In this document: piece after piece, positions 54,244 to 63,838 of the stretch | Numbering within the stretch: position 1 is the first letter of the stretch | Layout: every line of letters begins with the position of its first letter | Source of the DNA: Microbacterium oxydans | GTDB lineage: Bacteria > Actinomycetota > Actinomycetes > Actinomycetales > Microbacteriaceae | Length of the DNA stretch: 64,000 nt | Direction of reading: 5' to 3' | Assembly (NCBI RefSeq): GCF_006540085.1 | Contig: NZ_BJOG01000002.1 | Location: 299,324-363,323, forward strand | Notes under the pieces: generated by a model | What the model was told of the DNA's origin: nothing | What the model saw: the letters and a program-made list of their open reading frames with translations, nothing else | The model's database searches: none | Made by a program: the position numbers and the translations under genes

Positions 54244-55538
54244 CGCACGCCCTTCACTCGGGTGACCGCGAACGCGGCGATCACGGCCATCACGACCGCG
54301 CCGATGTAGAGGGCCGCGAAGTTCTCACCTGTGGGCGAGCCTATGCGGGTCGCGAAGAATCCGAAAACGGGGACGAGGATGCCCGGCAGCAGGTAGGCGA
54401 GAGCCACGATGCCGAGGTCCTTGCCGGCGTCCTCGACCGAGGGGAGGCACTCCGTCATCAGTGCGACGTCGGCGGCGATGTAGGCGCCCTGCCCCGCCCC
54501 GACGATCGCGATGCCGACGAGGAAGAAGGCGATGTCGCCGAAGGAGATCGCGAGGATGAGCCCTCCGGCGCTCGCGAGGGCGCCGATGATGACGCTCGGC
54601 TTGCGGCGACCCGTGCGATCGGAGATCACGCCGAACACGAACGCCATGACCAGGTTCATCAGCGTGAAGGCCGCTGTGGCCTGAGTCTGCACGGCGGCGA
54701 TCTCGGTCGGGTCGTCGATGCCGAAGCGGCCGGAGATCGTGAGGTAGAGATAGCTCGTGACCGAGACGATCGACGCGGTCATGAAGAAGCGGCACACCCA
54801 CGCCCATGCGAAGTCCGGGTAGCGACGCGGACTCAACCAGAAGGTGGCGAGCACCCCGCTCCAGTCGAGCGGCTCGGCGGGCAGCAGTCGCCGGATGTCC
54901 TTCAGCGTGAAGAACAGGGTGAGCGCGAGGACCACGGAGAGGCCGCCGGGGATCAGGAACATGCCGATCTGGCCCATGGGCGCGACGATGCCCGCGAGGG
55001 AGACTCCGCCGAGGATGCCGATGGCGGTGGCCGCTCCGGTGACGGCGGACATGATCGCGCGGATGCTGCGGCGGATCTGATCCGCGAACAGGGTGTGGAC
55101 GGTCATCGACACGGCGCCCCATCCGACGAGGACCAGGATCGTGCCGACGCCGAGCACGAGGAGGTTCGGCGCGGTCGCCTGGATCACGTAGCCGATCAGG
55201 GCGATCAGCGCGCCGGAGAGGATCCAGGGGCGGCGGATGCCGAGGCGGGACATCGAGCGGTCGCTGAGCCGACCGAAGATCGGCGTCGTGATGAGGATGG
55301 CGGCGCCGCCGAGGGTGAGGATGATGCTGAGGTTGCCCGTCGCCTGGTCGGGGTCCCATTCCTTGAGCAGCTGCGGGATCGCGACACCGGCGACGCCCTG
55401 GGCGATGCCGGAGCCGAACCACGCGAGCACGAAGGTGATCCAGAACAGGCGCGTCTGGCGCTGTCCGGGGATCGCATCGGCGGTGAGCGGGGGAGCGGGA
55501 TCTGCGGGGAACACGGGATCGACGGCGTGGGTGGACAT
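54240..55538 (-). CDS. MFS transporter, sugar/GPH-like
   Basis: A 432-residue, twelve-helix transporter. Motifs include FGRLSDRSMSRLGIRRPWIL between helices 2 and 3 and GVISDRTGRRKPSVI between helices 8 and 9. The pattern is closest to glycoside/sugar-type MFS carriers. The start MSTHAV has an AGGAGA ribosome site; an in-frame ATG at 55577 that overlaps the upstream stop (ATGA) would add 13 residues and is a real alternative. It is placed between esterases, so a glycoside ester or related plant compound is a reasonable but unproven substrate. Confidence 0.86.
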   Translation of the reverse strand: MSTHAVDPVFPADPAPPLTADAIPGQRQTRLFWITFVLAWFGSGIAQGVAGVAIPQLLKEWDPDQATGNLSIILTLGGAAILITTPIFGRLSDRSMSRLGIRRPWILSGALIALIGYVIQATAPNLLVLGVGTILVLVGWGAVSMTVHTLFADQIRRSIRAIMSAVTGAATAIGILGGVSLAGIVAPMGQIGMFLIPGGLSVVLALTLFFTLKDIRRLLPAEPLDWSGVLATFWLSPRRYPDFAWAWVCRFFMTASIVSVTSYLYLTISGRFGIDDPTEIAAVQTQATAAFTLMNLVMAFVFGVISDRTGRRKPSVIIGALASAGGLILAISFGDIAFFLVGIAIVGAGQGAYIAADVALMTECLPSVEDAGKDLGIVALAYLLPGILVPVFGFFATRIGSPTGENFAALYIGAVVMAVIAAFAVTRVKGVR

Positions 55539-55573
55539 CTTCGTCTCCTGGTCTCGGTCGGGGTGGGAACTGT

Positions 55574-56602
55574 TCATGGCTGCGTGCCGGTGATGGTCGC
55601 GGCTCCGTCCGGCGGTCGGGGCATCGGATGGGAGTCGGCGCGGTAGGCACCGGCGAGCTCTTCGACGAAGGCGTCGCGCCATTCGCGGGCTCCCTCCCAG
55701 CATCCGGTGAGCCCGGGAGACGCGTGGTCGTGCCCGAGCCCGATGTGCAGCACGACGGGGACGCCTGCTTCACGCAGGCTGTCGGCGTACGCGATGGCAC
55801 CGTCGCGGAGCGGGTCGTACTCGGCGGCGAGGATGAGTGCGGGCGCGAGCCCGCGGTGATCCGGCGCATCCAGTGGTGAGGCCTCGGCGAGCGGCGCTCC
55901 CGCGCGATACAGCCCGGCGAGGTGCTCGATGCCCGTGCGCTCGGCGGGCCGAAGGCGGCGGTGCATCGAGTCGCCGAACAGCCGCAGTGCCGCGGGCAGC
56001 ACTTCGAGCGCCTGGTGATGCAGCGGCTCTCCGGCGTCGCGCAGGCGCAGAGCGGTGGTCGCCGCGATCGTCGCCCCCGCGGAGTTGCCTCCGACACCGA
56101 GCCGGTCGGCAGCGACGTCGAGTTCGGCGGCGCGCTCGCGGAGGTCGGCGAGAGCGGCCACGGCGTCCTCGACGGGGGCGGGGAACGGGTGCTCGGGAGC
56201 CAGACGGTACTCGAGCGCGACGATCTGCACTCCTGACCGCAGCGCGCGATCCGCGCACAGGCGGTCGTTGAGGATCTCGTCGATCGTGCCGCCCGTCCAC
56301 CCGCCGCCGTGCAGCCACAGCATCGTCGGCATCGCCCCGATCGCCGACGTCGGGCGGAACCGACGGGCACGCAGCGGTTCCGCTCCGCCCGACACCACGA
56401 GATCGTCGATCTCCACCTCGGCGGGAACGGGAGCGGTGAACTCGACGGCGAGGCGGTCGCTCAACTCGCGCTGCGCCCGGCGACGGGCTGCCATCTCGCG
56501 AGACTCGAGGTCGGGGAGCGTCGCGGAGAGTTCGCCGATGCGCTGGATCCATTCGCGGATCTCGGGACCCAACGGCGGCTCGAGGTACTCGGGAGCGCTC
56601 AT
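55574..56602 (-). CDS. HSL-family alpha/beta hydrolase (esterase)
   Basis: A 342-residue hormone-sensitive-lipase-type esterase. MLWLHGGGWTGG is the oxyanion HGGG motif, RLGVGGNSAGATIA carries the nucleophile Ser, ILAAEYDPLRDGAI the Asp and GLGHDHAS the His. The N-terminal cap is helical. It overlaps both neighbours by ATGA in the operon esterase-esterase-transporter-hydrolase. Confidence 0.89.
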   Translation of the reverse strand: MSAPEYLEPPLGPEIREWIQRIGELSATLPDLESREMAARRRAQRELSDRLAVEFTAPVPAEVEIDDLVVSGGAEPLRARRFRPTSAIGAMPTMLWLHGGGWTGGTIDEILNDRLCADRALRSGVQIVALEYRLAPEHPFPAPVEDAVAALADLRERAAELDVAADRLGVGGNSAGATIAATTALRLRDAGEPLHHQALEVLPAALRLFGDSMHRRLRPAERTGIEHLAGLYRAGAPLAEASPLDAPDHRGLAPALILAAEYDPLRDGAIAYADSLREAGVPVVLHIGLGHDHASPGLTGCWEGAREWRDAFVEELAGAYRADSHPMPRPPDGAATITGTQP

Positions 56603-57609
56603 GCGGTCGCCCCTGGGTGGAGCGTGCGCAGCTCGGAGACGACGAGACGGTGTGCGACGTCTGCGGAGGGCACGAACCCGGTCGATCCCAGCGAGCCGTG
56701 GGTCTGTCCGATGAAGCGCATCGCCGTCACCGGCACGCCGGCCGCCGAGAGTGCGCGCGCATAGGCTTCCCCGTCACCACGCAGGGGGTCGAGCTCCGAG
56801 GTGAGGATCAGTGCCGGCGGCAGGCCTTCGTGAGAGGCGGCCCGCAGCGGGGAGGCGTACGGTCGGCGTGCCGCCGCGGCATCGTCTCCGACGTACTGAC
56901 GCACGAGCGTCCGGCCGACCGCGCGCACGATGACGCCAGGCATGCGGGCATCGATGCCACTCATGTCGGCATGTCCCATGGTCAGATCGAGGGCGGGATT
57001 CTCCAGCAGCTGCAGCGCGATCGGATGCGCGGAGCGATCACGGTTCATGAGCGTCACGGCCGCGGCGAGGTCGCCTCCCGACGATGCTCCGCCGATGGCG
57101 ATCCTCTCGGGCGACGCCCCCAGCTCCTCCGCGTGCGCGTGGGTCCATTCGAACGCCGACCAGCACTGCTCCGGCTGCGTTGGGAAGCGCTCCTCCGGCG
57201 CATGGGCGTAATCGGCGGCGACGATCACGATGCCGGCGTCGTGTGCTCTGACCCGGAAGCGCGCATCCCACGAGACCCAGTCGATGCCCGCGATGGTGAA
57301 CCCGCCGCCGTAGAAGTACACGAGCACGGGGAGCCCCGACCCTGGCGGTGTGCGCTCCTCACCGGGCCAGTAGACCCGCACGCGCACGTCGGGGTGCCCG
57401 TCGACCGGGACGATGTGGTCCTCGGTGGCGGTCGGCAGCGGGGTGATACCCAGCGCGGCGCTCACGGCGTCGTCATTCTGAGCCGCGACCCGGCGGCGGC
57501 CCGCGGGGTCTGCGGGCTCCGGGGCGAGCAGCGGTGCGACGCGTTCCTCCCACGCCGCCACCGCGCTGTCGAGCGCGGGGCGTCGGAACCGGGACCGTGC
57601 TGTCGGCAT
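56599..57609 (-). CDS. HSL-family alpha/beta hydrolase with altered oxyanion motif
   Basis: A 336-residue paralogue of the next gene in the operon. The nucleophile elbow IGGASSGGDLA and TSELDPLRGDG and FIGQTHGS (His) are intact, but the oxyanion motif reads VYFYGGGFTIAG, with Tyr in place of the usual His of HGGG. This Tyr form exists in some esterase branches and can affect substrate choice. AAGGAGA precedes the ATG. It is first in a four-gene operon divergent from the LacI gene. Confidence 0.87.
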   Translation of the reverse strand: MPTARSRFRRPALDSAVAAWEERVAPLLAPEPADPAGRRRVAAQNDDAVSAALGITPLPTATEDHIVPVDGHPDVRVRVYWPGEERTPPGSGLPVLVYFYGGGFTIAGIDWVSWDARFRVRAHDAGIVIVAADYAHAPEERFPTQPEQCWSAFEWTHAHAEELGASPERIAIGGASSGGDLAAAVTLMNRDRSAHPIALQLLENPALDLTMGHADMSGIDARMPGVIVRAVGRTLVRQYVGDDAAAARRPYASPLRAASHEGLPPALILTSELDPLRGDGEAYARALSAAGVPVTAMRFIGQTHGSLGSTGFVPSADVAHRLVVSELRTLHPGATA

Positions 57610-57669
57610 CGGGCATCTCCTTCGATGGGTTCGCGTCTCGGCGGGGTTCCCGCAAGACGAGTTCCGACC

Positions 57670-57696
57670 TAGTCTGGGCAATCGAAGAACTTCGAT
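57670..57696. promoter_or_regulatory. LacI promoter -10 and palindromic operator
   Basis: TAGTCT (57670-57675) is a likely -10 for the LacI gene. From 57681 to 57696 lies ATCGAAG-AA-CTTCGAT, a perfect palindrome covering the expected start site, the usual position for a LacI-family repressor. A half site CTTCGAT recurs at 57619-57625 just before the esterase operon start. Confidence 0.65.
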
Positions 57697-57714
57697 GAAG
57701 AGAGAACACGGGCG

Positions 57715-58719
57715 ATGCGCGCACGACCAGGCAGGGTCACCATCTACGACGTCGCGGAGCGCGCCGGGGTGAGCATCTCCACCGTCTCGCTGGCGGTGAG
57801 CGCCCCCCACCGGGTACGACCGGAGACCCGCGAACGCATCGTCGCGGCGGCCACGACCCTCGGTTATCGGATGACGCAAGGCCGCCGGGTCGGTGCCGCC
57901 CGCATCGCGGTGGCCGCGCCGTTCACGACCTACCCGTCGTATCTGCGCCGCCTCTCCGGAATGCTCCGGCGGGCCAGGGACGCGGCGGTGGACATCATCC
58001 CCTACGACCTCGATTCCGCGGCAGCCGCGGATGAGCCGCTGCTCGACGTGCTGCCCACGCGCACGGACGCGACCGGTCTGGTGGTGATGGGGGTTCCGCT
58101 CGGGGGAGCAGCGCGGCGGGCGAGCAAGGCGGCGCGCATCCCGGTCGTCTATGTCGACGTGGTGCCGACGCGGTCCGACGTGGGCGGTCCGGTCGTCCTC
58201 GTCGACGACCGCGACGGCGGTGCGCAGATCGGCCGCCACCTCGCCGGGCTCGGGCATCGCCGTGTGCTCTTCGTCCATGAGCCGCAGCGCTCGCCGGCGT
58301 ACGTGTCGGCCGGGATGCTCCGCATCGAGGGGCTGACGCAGCACCTGGGGGTGACCGACCTGGCGGTGGCGCATCCGTCCTCGGTCGACGATCGCGTGAT
58401 CGCCGCAGCCCGAGCCGCAGGAGCGACGGCGATCGTCGCGAATCACGACCAGTTCGCCGTCGCCGTCCTGTCCGCCCTGCGCTCCGACGTCGACACCCCG
58501 CCGCTGGCGGTCGTCGGCTACGACGACGGCGAGGTAGCCGAGGCGCTCGACCTCACCACCGTGCGCCAGCCGTTCGAGGAGAGCGGACGCACGGCCCTCG
58601 AGCTCGTCCTCGGACTGGTGTCGGGGGCGTCGACCGCGCGCGAAACCGTGCGACTCGCCCCGACGCTGATCGCGAGGTCTTCGACGCTCGGCGCCGGGTT
58701 CAACCCCGCGAGGCGGTGA
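57715..58719 (+). CDS. LacI-family regulator
   Basis: A 334-residue repressor. Residues about 8-28 are the helix-turn-helix IYDVAERAGVSISTVSLAV, followed by the hinge helix RERIVAAATTLGYRM, then the periplasmic-binding-like ligand domain (residues 60-334) with LVVMGVPLGG, VVGYDDGEVAEALDLTTVRQ. It lies divergent from the esterase/transporter/CocE operon and shares an intergenic region with a perfect palindrome, so it very probably controls that operon and itself. The ligand is presumably a sugar or its derivative. Confidence 0.9.
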   Translation: MRARPGRVTIYDVAERAGVSISTVSLAVSAPHRVRPETRERIVAAATTLGYRMTQGRRVGAARIAVAAPFTTYPSYLRRLSGMLRRARDAAVDIIPYDLDSAAAADEPLLDVLPTRTDATGLVVMGVPLGGAARRASKAARIPVVYVDVVPTRSDVGGPVVLVDDRDGGAQIGRHLAGLGHRRVLFVHEPQRSPAYVSAGMLRIEGLTQHLGVTDLAVAHPSSVDDRVIAAARAAGATAIVANHDQFAVAVLSALRSDVDTPPLAVVGYDDGEVAEALDLTTVRQPFEESGRTALELVLGLVSGASTARETVRLAPTLIARSSTLGAGFNPARR

Positions 58720-59170
58720 CGCGCTTCTTCTCCCGGATGTAGACCTCGCGACGCACCTTCGCCACGACGTCGCCCTCCCGGTCGGTGATGACCGTCTCGA
58801 ACCACTCGAGCACCTTGGCGCCCCCGTGCGCCCGCTCCCGGATCTCTGCGGCCTTCTCTTTCGACACCTCGAACTCGGCCGTCAGCACTCCACGTCCCGG
58901 CTTGAGGAACTCGATCTCGCCTCGGGTGTCCCACACGACGTAGTCGCGTCCGAGCTGATGCATGACCAGCATGAAGAAGTAGGGATCGGTCATCGCCGAC
59001 ATCGATCCGCCGAATGCGGTCTTGACGTAGTTGCGGGTGAAGACGTTGACGTGGAGCTCGACGGTCGCGTGCGTCCAGTCCTCGCGGAAACGACGGACGC
59101 GGATCCCGCTGAAGAGGTTGGGGATCCAGAGGCTCATGCCGATCGCGAGTCGGCGGGGAGTGATGCGCAT
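58700..59170 (-). CDS. DUF4442 (hotdog thioesterase-like) protein
   Basis: A 156-residue hotdog-fold protein of the DUF4442/YiiD-C group. WIPNLFSGIRVRRFREDWTH, NVFTRNYVKTAFGGSMSAMT and DPYFFMLVMHQLG are typical. Members are thought to act on acyl-CoA or acyl-ACP thioesters or be inactive relatives. No signal peptide. Its 3' end overlaps the LacI gene end by 20 bases (converging). CACACT lies six bases before the ATG. Confidence 0.84.
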   Translation of the reverse strand: MRITPRRLAIGMSLWIPNLFSGIRVRRFREDWTHATVELHVNVFTRNYVKTAFGGSMSAMTDPYFFMLVMHQLGRDYVVWDTRGEIEFLKPGRGVLTAEFEVSKEKAAEIRERAHGGAKVLEWFETVITDREGDVVAKVRREVYIREKKRVTASRG

Positions 59171-59219
59171 GAGGTCAGTGTGGAGCACCCGACCGAGTCC
59201 GACAAAGCCGTCTGGAGGG

Positions 59220-59249
59220 TTGTCACAGTTGTTATAGTTCGCATAGAAT
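59220..59249 (+). promoter_or_regulatory. Promoter of the GntR-DUF1648-CPBP operon
   Basis: TTGTCA (59220-59225) and TAGAAT (59244-59249) with an 18-base spacer form the best two-part promoter in the window. TTATAG...ATAA symmetry around 59232-59251 could be the GntR operator. Confidence 0.7.
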
Positions 59250-59278
59250 AAGTAGAGATTCGAGGAGAGGAGGGCCGG

Positions 59279-59677
59279 ATGCTGATCCGCGTCGATCTCG
59301 ACAGCCCGCGGGCGCTGTACGACCAGGTGGCGGCTTCGGTGCGCTCCGACATCCTCGTCGGCGTGCTGGCGCCCGGCGATCGTCTTCCCGCGGCGCGCGA
59401 CGTCGCCGAAGCGCTGGACATCAACCAGCACACCGTGCTGCACGCGTACCAGCAGCTGCGCGACGAGGGCCTGGTGGATCTCCGTCGCGGCAGGGGAGCG
59501 GTCATCGCGGCCTCGGCCGCGCCCCTGGCCGAACTCGCGCACGACATCGACGACCTGGTGCGTCGCGCCGCAGCGCTCGGCGTCTCCGCCGACACGCTCG
59601 CCGGCATCGTCCGCGCCCACCGCGATGCCGACACAGGTATGCGCCCGATCGACAACCCCGAGGAGGATTCGCCATGA
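59279..59677 (+). CDS. GntR-family regulator (YtrA type)
   Basis: A 132-residue repressor with the winged helix in the first 75 residues (PRALYDQVAASVRSDIL, AEALDINQHTVLHAYQQLRD) and a short helical tail, the layout of the YtrA subfamily, which controls small membrane-protein or ABC operons. GAGAGGAGGG precedes the ATG. Its stop overlaps the DUF1648 start (ATGA), so it heads the operon and likely autoregulates it. Confidence 0.9.
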   Translation: MLIRVDLDSPRALYDQVAASVRSDILVGVLAPGDRLPAARDVAEALDINQHTVLHAYQQLRDEGLVDLRRGRGAVIAASAAPLAELAHDIDDLVRRAAALGVSADTLAGIVRAHRDADTGMRPIDNPEEDSP

Positions 59678-60744
59678 GCGATCACGAAACCACCCACGAC
59701 CTCACGCGCACACCGCCTCCGCTGCTGCGACGCGCCCGGCTGGCCTTCTTCCTCGTCGCGGTGATCCTGCCGGTCGTCATCACGGCGATCGCCGTCGTGG
59801 TCCTGCTGACGTGGTTGCCCGCGCTGCCGCCGGAGGTCGCGACGCACTGGGGGCTGAACGGTGCCGACGGCTTCGGAGCTCCGGCCACGTACCTCTGGAT
59901 CCTCCTCGGTGTCGGCCTCGGGCTGCCCGTGCTGATGGCCATCGTGACACTCGCCGCGGTCGGTGCGCACTGGGGCGGCGCTGCACGGATGATGGGCGCG
60001 CTCGCCGCCGGCATGTCGTCCCTCGCCGCCGTCACGAGCCTCGGTTCGCTCGCGATCCAGCGCGACCTCGCCGACCCGGCTGACGCTCCGGGGATCGGCG
60101 GCGTCATGGCCCTGGCCTTCGGGGCGCTCGCGGTGGTCGGTGCCATCGCGTGGGTCGTGCAGCCGCGCGTGCGAGCGGAACAGGGACGCACACTCGAGCC
60201 TCGGTACGCCGTGCACGTCGCGAAGGGGGAGCGCGTCGTGTGGGTCGCCACGACCACGATGCCGCGCGGGGCGCTCCTGCTCCTTTTCGTGGTGCTCTTC
60301 GGCCTCGTCGTGGTCGCCGCGTTCATGCTCGGCACCGGCGTCGAGGGCGGCTGGATCGTCGCGGTGGTCGCGCTCGTCGTGGGCTTCGCGGTGGCGGCGA
60401 CCACGTCCTTCCGCATCAAGGTCACGCCCGAAGGCTTCTCCGCCCGCTCCCTGCTGGGGTGGCCACGCGTTCGCATCCCTCTCGATGAGGTCGAGTCCGC
60501 CCGCGCCGTGGACATCTCGCCGTTCGGTGAGTTCGGCGGATGGGGATGGCGCATCGCCGTCGACGGCCGCACGGGCATCGTCATGCGACGTGGCGCGGCG
60601 ATCGAGGTGTCCCGCCGCGGTCGACGGCCCTTCATCGCGACGATCGACGGTGCGGAAGAAGCTGCCGCACTGCTGCAGTCCTATGTCGACCGCTCGCGAA
60701 CACCGGATTCCCCCTCGACCGACGACGGAAAGGCGACCTCATGA
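59674..60744 (+). CDS. DUF1648 membrane protein
   Basis: A 356-residue protein. The first part has four hydrophobic segments with the DUF1648 text WLPALPPEVATHWGLNGADG after helix 1. A second membrane pair lies around residues 205-245. The C-terminal third is a soluble PH-like/beta region (RVRIPLDEVESARAVDISP). DUF1648 proteins often pair with YtrA-type regulators; they are linked to membrane or cell-wall stress in firmicutes, but no role is established here. It overlaps both neighbours by ATGA. Confidence 0.83.
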   Translation: MSDHETTHDLTRTPPPLLRRARLAFFLVAVILPVVITAIAVVVLLTWLPALPPEVATHWGLNGADGFGAPATYLWILLGVGLGLPVLMAIVTLAAVGAHWGGAARMMGALAAGMSSLAAVTSLGSLAIQRDLADPADAPGIGGVMALAFGALAVVGAIAWVVQPRVRAEQGRTLEPRYAVHVAKGERVVWVATTTMPRGALLLLFVVLFGLVVVAAFMLGTGVEGGWIVAVVALVVGFAVAATTSFRIKVTPEGFSARSLLGWPRVRIPLDEVESARAVDISPFGEFGGWGWRIAVDGRTGIVMRRGAAIEVSRRGRRPFIATIDGAEEAAALLQSYVDRSRTPDSPSTDDGKATS

Positions 60745-61695
60745 ACGACCGGATCCTGCACGCGCGTCGCGTGCCCTGGGCCGCGGTGATCGTCTTCGTG
60801 GCGGTGTCCTTCGCCCTCGCCTGGCTCGTGGCGCTGCCACTGTGGCTGGGCGACGGTCTCGCCGAGCCGATGTCGGTCTTCCTGCTGCCGATCATGATGT
60901 TCACCCCTGCGATCGCCGCGCTGGTGGTGACGTTCCTGATGCGCGTCCCCGCGCCAGGGCGGCGCGCCCGCTTCCTCGGACTGTGGCCGTTGCGCCCCGC
61001 GAAACGTGTGATCTGGCTCATGGTGGCTGGCTGGCTGGCTCGCGCCGCCGCTCCTGGTGGCACTGGGCATCCTGTTGTCCGCGGCTCTCGGCTTTGTGCA
61101 GCTCGACCTGACGTTCGCGGCCTTCGCCGCCGAGCTGGAGAAGGCCGTCCCGGCCGGTACGCCGCTTCCTCCGGTCCAGGTCATCGTGTTCGCGCAGCTG
61201 GCGATGATCCCGGTCGGCGGGCTGTTCAACAGTCTCTTCGCATTCGGAGAGGAGCTCGGGTGGCGGGGCTGGCTGCTGCCGGCACTGCGCCCGCTCGGGA
61301 CCTGGCCTGCGCTGATCCTCAGTGGCGTGATCTGGGGTCTCTGGCACAGTCCGGTCATCCTGCTCGGCTACAACTTCGGGCGCACTGACATCACCGGGGT
61401 GCTGTTCATGGTCGGCGGATGCGTGGCCTGGGGCATCCTGCTCGGCTGGCTGCGTCTGCGGTCGGCCTCCGTGTGGCCGGCCGTGATCGCGCACGGCTCG
61501 TTGAACGCGGCTGCGGGGATGGTCATGATCTTCGCCGCTGCGCAGCCGGACCTCGCTCTCGCAGGTCCCCTGGGGGTCGCCAGCTGGGTCGTGATCGCCG
61601 CGGTCGTGCTCGTGCTCGTGTCGACCGGCCAGTTCCGACGGCAGCCCGAGCTCGCTGACGCGCCCGGTCGTCTGCTCTCCACGCCGCGCCCTTGA
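60741..61695 (+). pseudogene. CPBP-family intramembrane protease, frameshifted in a TGGC repeat
   Basis: Two frames together make one CPBP (Abi/CAAX-like) protein. The first frame (60741 to about 61040) gives MNDRILHARRVPWAAVIVF and membrane helices up to IWLMVAGW. From about 61030 the +1 frame continues with LAPPLLVALGILL and holds the active-site motifs GEELGWRGWLLPAL (EExxxR), GLWHSPVIL and the last His in AVIAHGSLNA. The shift sits on four TGGC units at 61024-61039; loss of one unit restores a single frame of about 316 residues. It may be phase-variable, a recent mutation or a sequence error. Confidence 0.85.
61024..61039. repeat. (TGGC)4 tetranucleotide repeat at the CPBP frameshift
   Basis: Four head-to-tail TGGC units. 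Three units would join the two CPBP frames, so the current number is one too many (or two too few) for translation. Confidence 0.85.
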
Positions 61696-61726
61696 CGGAG
61701 GGCAGCGGCGGGGGTTGGCTGAGGCC

Positions 61727-62386
61727 ATGGAATCCACCCCCGCCGCCTGGTCCGATGCCGACTCCTACCTCGCCGACCTGCTCGTCGGTCCCGACCCCGA
61801 CCTGGAGTCGGCGCTCGCCGCCCAGCGTGACGCGGGCATGCCCGAGATCGAGGTCGCTCCGGTGGCCGGCAAGCTCCTGCATCTGCTGGCCCGGATCAGC
61901 GGCGCGCGCAGGGTGCTCGAGATCGGCACCCTCGGCGGGTACTCCACGATCTGGCTCGCCCGCGCCGTCGGCTCCGATGGTCGCGTCGTGACGGTCGAGG
62001 CGGAGGCGGACAACGCGGCGGTCGCACGCGCCAGCATCGACGCCGCGGGCGTCGGAGACCGCGTTGACATCCGGGTGGGCAGGGGAGCGGACGTGCTTCC
62101 GACCCTGGTCGGCGGATTCGACCTGGTGTTCATCGACGCCGACAAGGAGTCCAACACGATCTACCTCGACTGGGCGGCGAAGCTCGGTCACCCCGGCACC
62201 GTCATCGTTCTCGACAACATCGGGCGCGAGGGCGAGATCGTCCGTGACGACTCCGACGACCCCAAGGTCGTCGGCACGCGCGAAGGTCTGCGCATGCTGG
62301 GGGAGGACCCGCGCTTCGATGCCACGGCACTGCAGACCGTGGGAGCCAAGGGATGGGACGGCTTCGCGATCGCGGTCGTCGTCTGA
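61727..62386 (+). CDS. Class I SAM-dependent O-methyltransferase
   Basis: A 219-residue enzyme of the catechol-O-methyltransferase-like (methyltransferase_3) family. Motif I is VLEIGTLGGYSTIWLARA, the metal/substrate acids appear in LVFIDADKESN, and VLDNIGREGEI is the conserved Asp-Asn step. It transfers methyl from SAM to a hydroxyl, usually a phenol or catechol, with a divalent metal. The ATG at 61727 is chosen over a TTG at 61715; GAGG lies close upstream. Single gene before eno. Confidence 0.9.
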   Translation: MESTPAAWSDADSYLADLLVGPDPDLESALAAQRDAGMPEIEVAPVAGKLLHLLARISGARRVLEIGTLGGYSTIWLARAVGSDGRVVTVEAEADNAAVARASIDAAGVGDRVDIRVGRGADVLPTLVGGFDLVFIDADKESNTIYLDWAAKLGHPGTVIVLDNIGREGEIVRDDSDDPKVVGTREGLRMLGEDPRFDATALQTVGAKGWDGFAIAVVV

Positions 62387-62420
62387 CGGGCGGGTCCTCG
62401 GAGCCGTCGGGAGGCCGGGC

Positions 62421-62426
62421 TAGACT
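62421..62426 (+). promoter_or_regulatory. Probable -10 of eno
   Basis: TAGACT about 58 bases before the enolase start; a leader of about 50 bases with an AAGGAG ribosome site follows, so this gene, unlike many neighbours, has a normal leader. The -35 is weak. Confidence 0.45.
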
Positions 62427-62469
62427 GGGCGCGGATCGACGACGCTCCACACAACGTTTTCCCCCCTGA

Positions 62470-63765
<1,296 letters not shown>

Positions 63766-63838
63766 GCGCACACACGCACGCAGAGCCGCCTACGGGCGGT
63801 GAACACCGCCGCTGATGCGGCACGACGAAGGAGGAGCC

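Noticed and set aside
61000..61060. Programmed ribosomal frameshift in the CPBP gene
   Set aside because: There is no slippery heptamer or stop-adjacent site; a 4-base repeat that is one unit too long explains the break more simply.
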